NCBI GenBank assembly: GCA_964498925.1
Contig: CAZCKD010000025.1
Location: 1 to 23,694, forward strand
Length of the DNA stretch: 23,694 nucleotides
DNA from: Granulosicoccus sp964498925
Lineage (GTDB): Bacteria; Pseudomonadota; Gammaproteobacteria; Granulosicoccales; Granulosicoccaceae
Direction: 5' to 3'
Each line of letters opens with the position of its first letter. The first letter of the stretch is position 1. A program made the translations under genes and the position numbers. Shown one piece after another: positions 7,979-15,911 of the stretch. The notes below the pieces were generated by a model. It saw only the letters and a list, made by a program, of their open reading frames with translations. It was not told where the DNA came from and searched no databases.

Positions 7979-8515
7979 TTACCACATAAGGTCGTCAGGA
8001 ACTTCGTAACCGGCGTACTCGTCTTCGACGTCAGTGTTCTCGTCGGTTCGGGCATTCATCAGTAGAATTTTTGTTGCGTCGCGCTCAGATATTTTCTGGG
8101 CGACCTTATGTGGAATAACAGCCTGTTGCGAGTCAGTTCCCGCGATACATAAATGCCCTTTAACCAGGGCATTTCGAATATCTGTCTGCACGAAAATTGT
8201 TTTTATTTTTCCATCCTGCTCGTAGCGAAACTCTGTTTCTCCTAAGGATTCGACTTTGTTCATGTCGATCATCTGTAGGATTTGGGCCTGAATAGCACGC
8301 TCTTCCTGTGCTTTATTTTTAGCGTCATTCAGTGCGCGATCCTTTGCCAGTTTTTCAGCTTCCTGACGTTTTACGTTCTCGGCAGTTTCGTCCACAACGA
8401 CCGCGCCTTTGCGTTGCATCTTCTCTTTGGTGTTCTTGGCCTTGCGAGCTTTAACCGCTTGCTTTTGGCTGGCAAGGCCAGCTTGGCGTAGTTGATCTTG
8501 TAGTGATTTAGCCAC
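7979..8515 (-). CDS. yaiL: DUF2058 (YaiL-like) nucleic-acid-associated protein
   Basis: This 178-residue, highly charged protein starts MAKSLQDQLRQAGLASQKQA, which matches the opening of the DUF2058 family (E. coli YaiL). Residues 8-100 are dominated by Lys, Arg, Glu and Ala and should form a long helix or coiled coil. A more compact C-terminal half follows, with RYEQDGKIKTIFV and an acidic tail. Family members have been annotated as nucleoprotein or polynucleotide-associated proteins, but no function is established. The start codon is GTG (8515), supported by CTGGGGA just upstream on the minus strand. It lies 18 bases after the DUF4403 gene stop and is probably co-transcribed with it. It converges on the propeller gene with only 6 bases between. 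Confidence 0.88.
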   Translation of the reverse strand: MAKSLQDQLRQAGLASQKQAVKARKAKNTKEKMQRKGAVVVDETAENVKRQEAEKLAKDRALNDAKNKAQEERAIQAQILQMIDMNKVESLGETEFRYEQDGKIKTIFVQTDIRNALVKGHLCIAGTDSQQAVIPHKVAQKISERDATKILLMNARTDENTDVEDEYAGYEVPDDLMW

Positions 8516-8533
8516 TGATATCCCCAGGAATAG

Positions 8534-10126
8534 CTACTGTTTTATAGAGTTCTTTAATAAGCTCAGCGGTAGGTCGAGTTCAAGATCGGCTATGACTCGA
8601 GCCTGCGCTGCCAGGCTAGTTGATTCTGGAATGATATCCAAAAGCTCGACGTTAAATTGTTTGACCGTGAATATCGCACCATTCATTCGCGACGGATCTT
8701 CTAACTGAGTTTTAACCTTTGTCGCAAATGCGGCTAATCGTTCCGAATAATCAATCTCCGCGTTCCGTTCGATAGCCTCAATTATTTGCCCCTCGAATAC
8801 GCTACTAAGCACATTCCATAATGTTGAATCCAGTATTTTTGTCATTCGGATATTCTTGAGAATCAGCTTTTGATTCTCTACATCGACAGTAGGCATAGCC
8901 ATGAGATGCAGCGTGCCGTTGGTGTCATTGCGTTTACCGGGCAATTTGGCCGTAAAACCCAGAGATACGGTGAGTCCATCGGGATTACTGTTTAGTGCAA
9001 CGCTTTGTATGGTTACAGACACTTTGCCTGCGATGGTTTCTGAGGTATAGGTTTTACCGACAAGTTTCGGTTCTACCACTTGCTGCAATTGAGTGTAATT
9101 GGCCCGCAGAAGAATATCGAAGTGAGACATATTATCGCCGAACTCAATAGGCTTAAGTGTCGGTAGCGTGTGTTGAGTAGCTGTCAACGGTTCAGTATCG
9201 AGTGCCATGCTTGCATCGATAGCGAAGCCGAATCCAAGATTTTTCTCATCCGTACGAATACCTGAAAAAGAAAAATCTGAAGGTTCGATATTTAAATGTA
9301 AATTGTCTGCAGTGAGCGCATCTGTTTCGAGATTACTATCGCCTGTGCTAGCTTGTTCGCTGGGTAGCTCTATGGGCAGCGTATAGTTCCGCCAATGTGG
9401 TGTTATTTGCTTTCTAATATCTGCACAATCGATGCTTTCACGAATACGCTCGTCCAGTCCTGCCAGCTGTTTATCCAGCGCGTCGTTAACGATTGATTCC
9501 AGGCTGAAATCGAAATTTCCTTTCCATACCAGAGTGGGTTTATTAGTCCATGCGTAGGATACGCTCGTGCTGATATCGGGGCACCAGCTCTCGTTTAGAT
9601 TAAGTGCGATGCTGACCTCTACATCGACATCACCAGAAGTATCCAGCGTTGATAGCCCGAGCGCTTTCGCAACTTTACCTTCGACGCCCACATCACCTTT
9701 GAACGATAAAGGGGATGTTATTAATAGGCTGTTTTTCGACCCTCCAACTTCCAGTGGGCCGGTGCGCGTGATGTCGAGATCCCACAATCCGGTACCACAA
9801 GCTTTAAAACCCAAAATGCGTTTACAGAGCTGTTTGGTACCGCTGACTGGATGTGCTGCCGGCATTGCGGTATCGATGAGCGAAGCGATGTCGTCATACG
9901 CGATATAGGCCCGTAGGCTGAACCTGCCTGACTGTGATTGTACCGGTTGGCTCTGTGATTCGGCCATGGATGGTGGCAGCTCAGAAAGATTGACTGTCTC
10001 GCTGGATGAATCACACGCCCAGAGTGAGAGCGCTAAGCTGGCCGCAAAACATGCTCGCGCCAAAGGCAAAATCCGTCGCTGTTTTTGCGGATTTAACAAA
10101 CGCTGAAGGGATGGATGTTCTTGCAT
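8534..10126 (-). CDS. DUF4403-family lipoprotein
   Basis: The 530-residue product has a basic N-terminus, then the hydrophobic stretch FAASLALSLWAC ending in a lipobox-like cysteine at residue 38, followed by a Ser/Gln-rich tether. It should be an outer-membrane or periplasmic lipoprotein. The mature part matches the DUF4403 pattern: an N-terminal strand-rich module with SLRAYIAYDDIASLIDTAM, and a long repeat of amphipathic strands resembling lipid-binding tubular folds. VEPKLVGKTYTSETI and the C-terminal LPLSLLKNSI are part of it. No enzymatic motif is visible and the family's role is unknown. The ATG at 10126 lacks a Shine-Dalgarno sequence and gives an unusually long leader before the signal, so the true start may be further in. 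It is followed closely by the DUF2058 gene. Confidence 0.82.
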   Translation of the reverse strand: MQEHPSLQRLLNPQKQRRILPLARACFAASLALSLWACDSSSETVNLSELPPSMAESQSQPVQSQSGRFSLRAYIAYDDIASLIDTAMPAAHPVSGTKQLCKRILGFKACGTGLWDLDITRTGPLEVGGSKNSLLITSPLSFKGDVGVEGKVAKALGLSTLDTSGDVDVEVSIALNLNESWCPDISTSVSYAWTNKPTLVWKGNFDFSLESIVNDALDKQLAGLDERIRESIDCADIRKQITPHWRNYTLPIELPSEQASTGDSNLETDALTADNLHLNIEPSDFSFSGIRTDEKNLGFGFAIDASMALDTEPLTATQHTLPTLKPIEFGDNMSHFDILLRANYTQLQQVVEPKLVGKTYTSETIAGKVSVTIQSVALNSNPDGLTVSLGFTAKLPGKRNDTNGTLHLMAMPTVDVENQKLILKNIRMTKILDSTLWNVLSSVFEGQIIEAIERNAEIDYSERLAAFATKVKTQLEDPSRMNGAIFTVKQFNVELLDIIPESTSLAAQARVIADLELDLPLSLLKNSIKQ

Positions 10127-10455
10127 TAGGGTGTTGTTGCAATCCAGGAACGATTGGCGGTTACCGGGACTGATTTTCCGCAGAATGGCTATCGCCTCAG
10201 TATACGTCTGTCCCTCTTAGGATTGACTTTCTAATCCCATTTTATCATCTGGTTAGATGCTCCACAGCCATATGCGTGCGGGTACAAAAATGCTCCTTCA
10301 TTAGTGGCCCTGAGGAGCAGTAGGCCTTATCGGGGAATATTTGGGACGTATTTAACGAAAAATTGGCCTAAAATGTGGAACATAATCGCTTATATAAGTA
10401 AATCTTTATGTGTTTATGGGTACAATAGCCCCGCTAACTAATTGAGACACGTGTA
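10127..10455. promoter_or_regulatory. Intergenic region between the DUF4403 gene and metK
   Basis: This 329-base gap separates divergent genes and must hold promoters for both. For metK the best -10 is TACAAT (10421-10426), without a good -35. A weak GAG (10444-10446) precedes the ATG at 9 bases. A hairpin with a perfect 7-bp stem, TGCTCCT (10291-10297) and AGGAGCA (10313-10319), lies midway. An AT-rich stretch runs from about 10330 to 10416. I compared the region by eye with SAM-I, SAM-II and SAH riboswitches and recognised none. No coding potential was seen. Confidence 0.4.
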
Positions 10456-11625
10456 ATGACGCAAGACTACATATTTACTTCTGAATCCGTATCAGAAGGT
10501 CATCCTGACAAAATGGCTGATCAGATTTCCGATGCGGTACTTGATGCCATCCTGACGCAAGATAAGGGTGCTCGTGTTGCCTGTGAGACCATGGTAAAAA
10601 CCGGTCTTGTAGTCATCGCCGGTGAAATCACAACGTCTGCGTACGTTGATCTGGAAGCGCTGGTTCGTAAAACGGTCTGTGATATCGGTTACAACCGCTC
10701 AGCGGTTGGTTTCGACGGCGATACCTGTGCCGTACTAAATGGCATCGGCAAGCAATCGCCACACATCGCTCAAGGTGTTGACCGGGCTGCCCCCGAAGAG
10801 CAGGGCGCAGGCGATCAAGGACTTATGTTCGGATATGCGAACAATGAGACTGATGTACTCATGCCTGCACCTATTACGTTCTCACACCGTTTGGTTGAGC
10901 AACAATCCAAGGTTCGTCGTGACGGTACGCTTTCCTGGTTACGTCCTGATGCCAAGAGCCAGGTGACGCTACGTTATCAAGACGGTAAGCCTGTCGGTAT
11001 CGATGCACTTGTATTGTCAACGCAACATGATCCGGATATTGCTCTAGCGGACTTACGTGAAGCGGTAATGGAACATATCCTTAAGCCAGTATTGCCTGCA
11101 GAATGGTTGGCTGGATGCCCGCAAAATAAAATTCACATCAACCCAACGGGTATGTTTGAAATCGGCGGTCCGGTAGGTGATTGCGGTTTAACAGGACGAA
11201 AAATCATCGTTGATACCTATGGTGGTATGGCCCGTCACGGTGGTGGTGCATTCTCAGGAAAAGATCCATCTAAAGTGGATAGGTCCGCTGCTTATGCCGG
11301 CCGTTATGTCGCCAAAAATATCGTTGCTGCTGGCCTTGCTGACAAATGTGAAATTCAAGTGTCGTATGCAATCGGTGTCGCTGAGCCAACGTCAATCACG
11401 GTTGATACGTTCGGAACAGGCAAGGTTGATGATCGACGTATTGAAGAGATTGTGCGAGATGTTTTCGACTTACGTCCGTATGGCATCGTCACGATGCTGG
11501 ATCTCATCCGCCCCATCTACCAACAAACTGCAGCTTATGGCCATTTTGGTCGTGAGCATCCTGATTTTACTTGGGAAAAGACTGACCGTGCAGACGCTCT
11601 GCGTCAAGCTGCCGGCCTTTCCTAA
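10456..11625 (+). CDS. metK: S-adenosylmethionine synthase
   Basis: MetK makes S-adenosylmethionine from methionine and ATP in the cytoplasm, with release of phosphate and diphosphate. The 389-residue length is normal. Family signatures are intact: SEGHPDKMADQISDAVLDAIL at the N-terminus with the catalytic histidine and metal-binding aspartate, and GAGDQGLMFGYA, the hexapeptide region. GGGAFSGKDPSKVDRSAAY forms the glycine-rich ATP phosphate-binding loop. YGHFGRE near the end is also typical. The gene is followed 30 bases later by ahcY on the same strand, so SAM synthesis and recycling of its by-product are probably co-transcribed and end at the terminator near 13080. The long leader may carry regulation, but no known riboswitch was recognised. 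Confidence 0.98.
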   Translation: MTQDYIFTSESVSEGHPDKMADQISDAVLDAILTQDKGARVACETMVKTGLVVIAGEITTSAYVDLEALVRKTVCDIGYNRSAVGFDGDTCAVLNGIGKQSPHIAQGVDRAAPEEQGAGDQGLMFGYANNETDVLMPAPITFSHRLVEQQSKVRRDGTLSWLRPDAKSQVTLRYQDGKPVGIDALVLSTQHDPDIALADLREAVMEHILKPVLPAEWLAGCPQNKIHINPTGMFEIGGPVGDCGLTGRKIIVDTYGGMARHGGGAFSGKDPSKVDRSAAYAGRYVAKNIVAAGLADKCEIQVSYAIGVAEPTSITVDTFGTGKVDDRRIEEIVRDVFDLRPYGIVTMLDLIRPIYQQTAAYGHFGREHPDFTWEKTDRADALRQAAGLS

Positions 11626-11655
11626 ACCTGTTTGATTACTGAGAAAGAAACTTAA

Positions 11656-12966
11656 ATGAACGCTTCTGCGAATGAAATGAATGGTGACTACAAAGTCGCC
11701 GATATTGGTCTTGCGGACTTTGGCCGTAAAGAAATTGCTATGGCTGAGCACGAAATGCCGGGTCTTATGGCGCTGCGTGATGAATATGCAGGCAAAGAAC
11801 CTTTAAAAGGTGCTCGCATTGCCGGTTGTTTGCACATGACTATTCAGACGGCTGTGTTGATTGAAACGCTCACCGCTCTGGGTGCTGAAGTGCGGTGGTC
11901 ATCGTGCAACATCTTCTCAACACAAGATCATGCTGCATCGGCTATTGCTGCTGCTGGTGTGCCTGTCTTTGCCTGGAAAGGTGAAACTGAAGAAGAATTT
12001 GATTGGTGTATTCATCAGACAATCAAAGGCCCTGACGGTTGGGTTCCAAATTTGATTCTTGATGATGGTGGCGATCTGACCGTTATGATGCATAACGACT
12101 ACCCCGAACTGCTGGAAGGCGTTAAAGGTTTGTCAGAAGAAACAACGACTGGTGTTCACCGTCTGGTGGAGATGGCCAAAGCCGGCACGCTCAAAGTGCC
12201 TGCTATTAATGTCAATGACTCAGTGACTAAGTCGAAGTTCGACAACCTGTATGGTTGCCGAGAGTCTTTGCTTGACGGAATCAAACGTGCTACCGATGTC
12301 ATGGTTGCCGGTAAGATTGCCGTTGTACTAGGCTACGGTGACGTTGGTAAAGGCTGTGCTCAGGCATTTAGAGGTATGGGTGCAACAGTATGGGTCACCG
12401 AAGTTGATCCGATTTGTGCACTTCAGGCAGCTATGGAAGGGTACCGAGTTGTAGTAATGGACGATGTTGCTGATCAGGTCGACATTGTTGTTACAGCGAC
12501 GGGTAACGTTAACGTTGTAACGCATGACCACATGAAGCAGCTTAAGAACGAAGCTATCGTTTGTAACATTGGGCACTTCGATAACGAAATCGACGTTGCA
12601 GGTTTGCGCCAATACACGTGGGAAAATATCAAGCCACAGGTAGATCAGGTCATTTTCCCAGACGGTAAGCGAATCACCTTGCTTGCTGAAGGACGATTGG
12701 TGAACTTAGGTTGTGGTACTGGCCACCCTAGTTTTGTAATGTCGGCTTCTTTCACTAACCAGGTGTTGGCTCAAATTGAGTTATGGGAGCGAAGCGACCA
12801 ATACTCTGTAGATGTCCATGTATTGCCAAAAGCGTTGGATGAAAAAGTTGCGCGCCTGCACCTGAAGAAAATCGGTGTCAATCTCACGGAATTGAGCAGT
12901 GAGCAAAGTCAGTATCTTGGTTTAGAGACTGATGGTCCTTACAAACCAAATCACTACCGCTACTAG
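11656..12966 (+). CDS. ahcY: Adenosylhomocysteinase (SAH hydrolase)
   Basis: AhcY cleaves S-adenosylhomocysteine, the inhibitory product of SAM-dependent methylations, to homocysteine and adenosine using bound NAD+. The 436-residue protein has the expected substrate-domain stretches: GCLHMTIQTAVLIETL, WSSCNIFSTQDHAA, and the NDSVTKSKFDNLYGCRES segment with the catalytic lysine and aspartate region. The NAD-binding Rossmann motif is LGYGDVGKGCAQAFRGMGA. It ends in the diagnostic tail YKPNHYRY, which reaches into the neighbouring subunit. A ribosome-binding site GAGAAAG (11640-11646) precedes the ATG. The gap to metK is only 30 bases, too short for an SAH riboswitch, so any control acts through the metK promoter or leader. 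Confidence 0.98.
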   Translation: MNASANEMNGDYKVADIGLADFGRKEIAMAEHEMPGLMALRDEYAGKEPLKGARIAGCLHMTIQTAVLIETLTALGAEVRWSSCNIFSTQDHAASAIAAAGVPVFAWKGETEEEFDWCIHQTIKGPDGWVPNLILDDGGDLTVMMHNDYPELLEGVKGLSEETTTGVHRLVEMAKAGTLKVPAINVNDSVTKSKFDNLYGCRESLLDGIKRATDVMVAGKIAVVLGYGDVGKGCAQAFRGMGATVWVTEVDPICALQAAMEGYRVVVMDDVADQVDIVVTATGNVNVVTHDHMKQLKNEAIVCNIGHFDNEIDVAGLRQYTWENIKPQVDQVIFPDGKRITLLAEGRLVNLGCGTGHPSFVMSASFTNQVLAQIELWERSDQYSVDVHVLPKALDEKVARLHLKKIGVNLTELSSEQSQYLGLETDGPYKPNHYRY

Positions 12967-13034
12967 TCACACCTCTATACCCTGATCGATCCGCTCTTTG
13001 ATAGCTGATCTTTCAGGCTGAGCTGTAAAGTAAT

Positions 13035-13085
13035 AGGCTGCAAATCTGTCCTGCTGACAACGGGGGCAAATTTGCAGCCTTTTTT
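13035..13085 (+). terminator. Intrinsic terminator of metK-ahcY
   Basis: AGGCTGCAAAT (13035-13045) pairs perfectly with ATTTGCAGCCT (13070-13080), an 11-bp stem. A smaller TGTC/GACA hairpin sits in the loop, and six T residues (13080-13085) follow directly. About 15 bases later a second, weaker candidate, AAGTG/CACTT (13099-13114), is followed by seven T residues (13118-13124). Confidence 0.88.
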
Positions 13086-13181
13086 CATTCGTGTAAAAAA
13101 GTGGCCAGACACTTACGTTTTTTTCTAAGCACAGTATGATTCAAGGTTCTTCAACTGATAGCTGTTGGATTCGTAAAAAAT

Positions 13182-14183
13182 ATGGCCAATCTACGATGTA
13201 TCTGCTTACTGGCACTATTGATCGCCGCGTTGAGCGCGCGAAGCGGATTCTCGGCTGAATGCGGAGAATTGACCATCGCGCGCATGGATTGGCCGTCGGC
13301 GGAGCTTCTCGCTGAGGTGGATAAGCGTATTCTCAATGAGGGTTATGGGTGTCAGGCCGTGCTGGTCTCCGGTGACTCTGTGCCAACCTTTCAATCCATG
13401 AGTGATACGGGTCAGCCCGATTTAGCCCCGGAAATATGGATTAATGCCATTCGAGATGAGCTACAGGCGGCCGTTGAACGTGGCAGCCTGGTGATGGCCG
13501 GTGAAGTACTCGCTGATGGGGGGGAGGAAGGTTTCTGGATTCCCAAATTCCTGGCTGATAAACACCCGGAGATAAAAACCGTCTCTGATGCATTATCGAG
13601 ACCAGACTTATTCGAATCGTCAGAATCAGAGGGGCGAGGCGCTATTCACAATTGCCCGGCAGAATGGACCTGTCATGTCCCTACGCGGAATTTGTATAAG
13701 GCCCTCGGAGCAGAAGATAAAGGATTTGAGCTTGTTGACACGGGGTCCTCTGCAGGTTTGGACGGATCAATCGCAAGAGCTTACGAACAAGGACGAGGAT
13801 GGCTAGGGTATTACTGGTCGCCGACCGCGACTTTGGGTCGCTATGAAATGGTTAAGCTTCAATTGGCGACGCATGATGTGGACGAGTGGTCCAACTGCAC
13901 AACGGACCCGGCCTGTGACCTACCGAAGATAAACGGGTGGCCTCGAAGTGAAGTTTATAGTGTGGTAACCGATGCATTTGCGCAAAACGCGAGTGCGGCA
14001 CTTGCTTACGTTCAGCGTCGAAGTTGGAGCAAACAGGTGTTAAACAGCATGCTTGCCTGGATGATTGATAATCAAGCCACAGGAGAGCAGGCTGCGCTGC
14101 ATTTTTTTCGAACTCAGGAGTTGGTCTGGAAGGAATGGCTTGAGCTGGATGCGTTCCGAAGAGTGAAAGCCTCTTACCAATAA
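13182..14183 (+). CDS. Glycine-betaine/choline-type ABC substrate-binding protein (OpuAC/ProX family), orphan
   Basis: This is a 333-residue periplasmic protein with a signal peptide (MANLRCICLLALLIAALSA..., likely cleaved after Ala25). The mature part starts ELTIARMDWPSAELLAEVDKR and contains SGDSVPTFQSM and GQPDLAPEIWIN. These are typical of the OpuAC family, which binds glycine betaine, choline or related quaternary amines with a cage of aromatic residues. Tryptophans are plentiful, including W37 and GWLGYYWSPT. No ATPase or permease gene is adjacent, so it must use a transporter encoded elsewhere or act in sensing. A TATGAT hexamer (13135-13140) is a possible -10, while the ribosome-binding site is weak. 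The glycosyltransferase gene begins 11 bases after it. The ligand is inferred only from the family. Confidence 0.87.
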   Translation: MANLRCICLLALLIAALSARSGFSAECGELTIARMDWPSAELLAEVDKRILNEGYGCQAVLVSGDSVPTFQSMSDTGQPDLAPEIWINAIRDELQAAVERGSLVMAGEVLADGGEEGFWIPKFLADKHPEIKTVSDALSRPDLFESSESEGRGAIHNCPAEWTCHVPTRNLYKALGAEDKGFELVDTGSSAGLDGSIARAYEQGRGWLGYYWSPTATLGRYEMVKLQLATHDVDEWSNCTTDPACDLPKINGWPRSEVYSVVTDAFAQNASAALAYVQRRSWSKQVLNSMLAWMIDNQATGEQAALHFFRTQELVWKEWLELDAFRRVKASYQ

Positions 14184-14194
14184 AGGCCAGCGTA

Positions 14195-14929
14195 TTGAAA
14201 TACTCCGTCATCATCCCTGCCTGGAACGAAGAGGCCTATCTACCTGCAACGCTTGCCTCAATAAGGCAGGTCATCGAAGACGTGCTTGCCAGAGTAGGGC
14301 ATGTCGGCGAACTGATCGTGGTGGATAACAATTCGGACGATGCGACACCGGACATTGCGCAGGCGGCAGGTGCCGTGGTCGTTCACGAACCGATCAACCA
14401 GATTTCAAGAGCCCGAAATCGAGGTGCTGCATCTGCGACGGGTGAACTTTTGATCTTCCTGGATGCGGATACTCGATGTACGAGTGATTTGTTGATTCGC
14501 GTTTTATCGTTAGTAGAATCCGGAAAAGTGGTTGCCGGTGGATCTATCATTGCCAGTGACTCTCCGATACCAAGGACCGCTGAGCGCTGTGTTCAATTCT
14601 GGAATTGGTTATCCCGTTCGCTAAGATTGGCAGCGGGTTGTTTTGTATTCTGTCGCAAAGATGCGTTTGACGCTGTAGGCGGTTTTAGTGACAAGGTATA
14701 TGCGGGTGAAGAAATATTTCTGTCTCGCCAATTGAAACGTTGGGCGAAACAACACCAACTATTGTTCAGAATCATTACAGAGCACCCTGTCGAGACATCT
14801 CCTAGGAAGTTATATTGGTATGGCCCTTTGTCTTTAGCAAAACAAGTTGTTTTTATGTTGGTGCCTGGCGCGGTGTTTTCGAGGCGCTTGTGCGGTACTT
14901 GGTACGACACTAAAGCAGACAGACACTAA
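14195..14929 (+). CDS. Family 2 glycosyltransferase
   Basis: The start codon is TTG at 14195, preceded by AAGG (14183-14186). It is chosen because the protein then begins MKYSVIIPAWNEEAYLPATL, the exact expected opening of a GT-A fold, and no ATG or GTG precedes that motif. The 244-residue enzyme has the nucleotide-sugar site LIVVDNNSDDAT (40-51) and SRARNRGA (71-78). The metal-binding DxD is DAD within FLDADTRC (88-95). A later GGFSDKVYAGEEIFLSRQLKRW matches the acceptor and catalytic region. There is no clear membrane segment until a weakly hydrophobic stretch near residue 218. It probably transfers a sugar to a lipid or small acceptor, which the sequence does not identify. It sits between the binding protein (11-base gap) and the TauE/SafE gene (1-base gap), so the three are likely one operon. 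Confidence 0.9.
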   Translation: MKYSVIIPAWNEEAYLPATLASIRQVIEDVLARVGHVGELIVVDNNSDDATPDIAQAAGAVVVHEPINQISRARNRGAASATGELLIFLDADTRCTSDLLIRVLSLVESGKVVAGGSIIASDSPIPRTAERCVQFWNWLSRSLRLAAGCFVFCRKDAFDAVGGFSDKVYAGEEIFLSRQLKRWAKQHQLLFRIITEHPVETSPRKLYWYGPLSLAKQVVFMLVPGAVFSRRLCGTWYDTKADRH

Positions 14930-14930
14930 G

Positions 14931-15695
14931 ATGCCTACTCTCGACATTCTGGGAAGCGCGGACGCTACTACTACTTTGCTCTTGTTTGCCGCCTCGCTCT
15001 TTGTAGGTTTATCCAAAGGTGGCCTTCCCGGTATAGGCATGCTTAGCGTGCCGATGTTGGCGCTGATAATCTCCCCCGTAGCCGCAGCGGTGCTGCTGCT
15101 GCCCATCTACATACTGTCTGATGCCGTAGCGGTTTGGCTGTATCGAAAAGAGCACAGTGCGGCCAATCTAAAAATACTGATTCCGGCCGGCTTACTGGGG
15201 ATAGTTGTGGGTTGGAGTACAGCGTCGCTTATCTCGGATGATGCTGTTGCGTTGCTGATCGGTCTCATGGGCGTGGCGTTTTGTCTTGATCGCTGGTTTC
15301 GGCAATCAGCGCATGCCGCTACCCGCCCACCGAGTGTGCCAAAGGGGTTGTTTTGGGGAACGATTTCCGGTTTTACCAGCTTTGTATCGCATGCTGGTGC
15401 TCCGCCTTATCAGATCTATATGCTGCCGCAGCGATTACCTAAAATGGTGTTCGCAGGCACCTCTACGATTCTGTTTGCCATCGTCAACTTGGCGAAGATT
15501 GTTCCTTATTATTCTCTGACCCCGCTAACTTACGAGAGCTTGAAGCTTTCTCTGGTATTGGTGCCGATCGCAGGTGTCGGAACGATTGTGGGCAGGGTGA
15601 TGATTAAACATTTATCAGAGCAATGGTTTTACAGAGTGGTACAGATTGCCCTGTTTCTAATCAGTCTGAAATTGATATCGACCGTATTCCGTTGA
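14931..15695 (+). CDS. TauE/SafE-family (TSUP) membrane exporter
   Basis: This 254-residue inner-membrane protein has about eight hydrophobic segments. The family hallmark is duplicated: FVGLSKGGLPGIGMLSVPML (residues 24-43) in the first half and GFTSFVSHAGAPPYQIYMLPQ in the second. Members are thought to move sulfite, sulfoacetate or other organosulfur anions, usually outwards. The ATG at 14931, one base after the glycosyltransferase stop, is chosen over an in-frame ATG at 14847 that would lie inside the upstream gene and add a non-family leader. Proximity to cysD/cysNC (about 700 bases away on the other strand) and metK makes a sulfur substrate plausible. That is inference from context, not from motifs. 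Confidence 0.9.
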   Translation: MPTLDILGSADATTTLLLFAASLFVGLSKGGLPGIGMLSVPMLALIISPVAAAVLLLPIYILSDAVAVWLYRKEHSAANLKILIPAGLLGIVVGWSTASLISDDAVALLIGLMGVAFCLDRWFRQSAHAATRPPSVPKGLFWGTISGFTSFVSHAGAPPYQIYMLPQRLPKMVFAGTSTILFAIVNLAKIVPYYSLTPLTYESLKLSLVLVPIAGVGTIVGRVMIKHLSEQWFYRVVQIALFLISLKLISTVFR

Positions 15696-15703
15696 ATTGT
15701 GAC

Positions 15704-15801
15704 ATTAGTGTTAAATATGACGCTAATAAGAATTAAAAAAGCTTTTTAGTTCCTATGGGTCACAAATAAAATGACCATTTATCGCTGTATTATTTGTGCC
15801 C
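15704..15801. other. Hairpins downstream of the TSUP gene
   Basis: Three structures lie in sequence. ATTAGTGT/ACGCTAAT (15704-15711 / 15720-15727) is an 8-bp stem with one G-T pair. AAAAAGCTTTTT (15736-15747) is a perfect palindrome. GGG-T-CACAAATAA (15757-15769) pairs with TTATTTGTGCCC (15790-15801), twelve pairs with one bulged base. The first two may act together as a weak terminator for the TSUP operon. The third could be an operator or RNA hairpin for the next gene. Confidence 0.35.
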
Positions 15802-15836
15802 GCTGACGCCATAATAGACCTGTAGCGAGAGTATTG

Positions 15837-15895
15837 ATGAATTCAAATGTCCCGCATATTTCTACCTGATGGCACAGGGGTGTCTCAGGCTTTAA
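15837..15895 (+). other. Two overlapping mini reading frames in the DUF1127 gene leader
   Basis: ATG at 15837 opens a 10-codon frame (MNSNVPHIST) ending at TGA 15867-15869, with GAGAG at a plausible ribosome-binding distance. The stop overlaps a second ATG (TGATG) that opens an 8-codon frame (MAQGCLRL) ending at 15895, 16 bases before the main ATG. Translation has not been shown. Such tiny frames are common by chance. Confidence 0.2.
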
Positions 15896-15911
15896 CTATA
15901 GGTGATAAAAA

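Noticed and set aside
11626..11655. An SAH riboswitch ahead of ahcY
   Set aside because: The metK-ahcY gap is only 30 bases and holds just a ribosome-binding site.
12328..12612. A 94-codon open frame antisense to ahcY
   Set aside because: It lies wholly within a strongly conserved gene, has no recognisable motif, and its composition reflects the complementary strand.
14847..14930. A longer start for the TauE/SafE gene, inside the glycosyltransferase gene
   Set aside because: It adds 28 residues without family similarity and overlaps the upstream gene by 83 bases. The ATG at 14931 directly after the stop gives the usual length.
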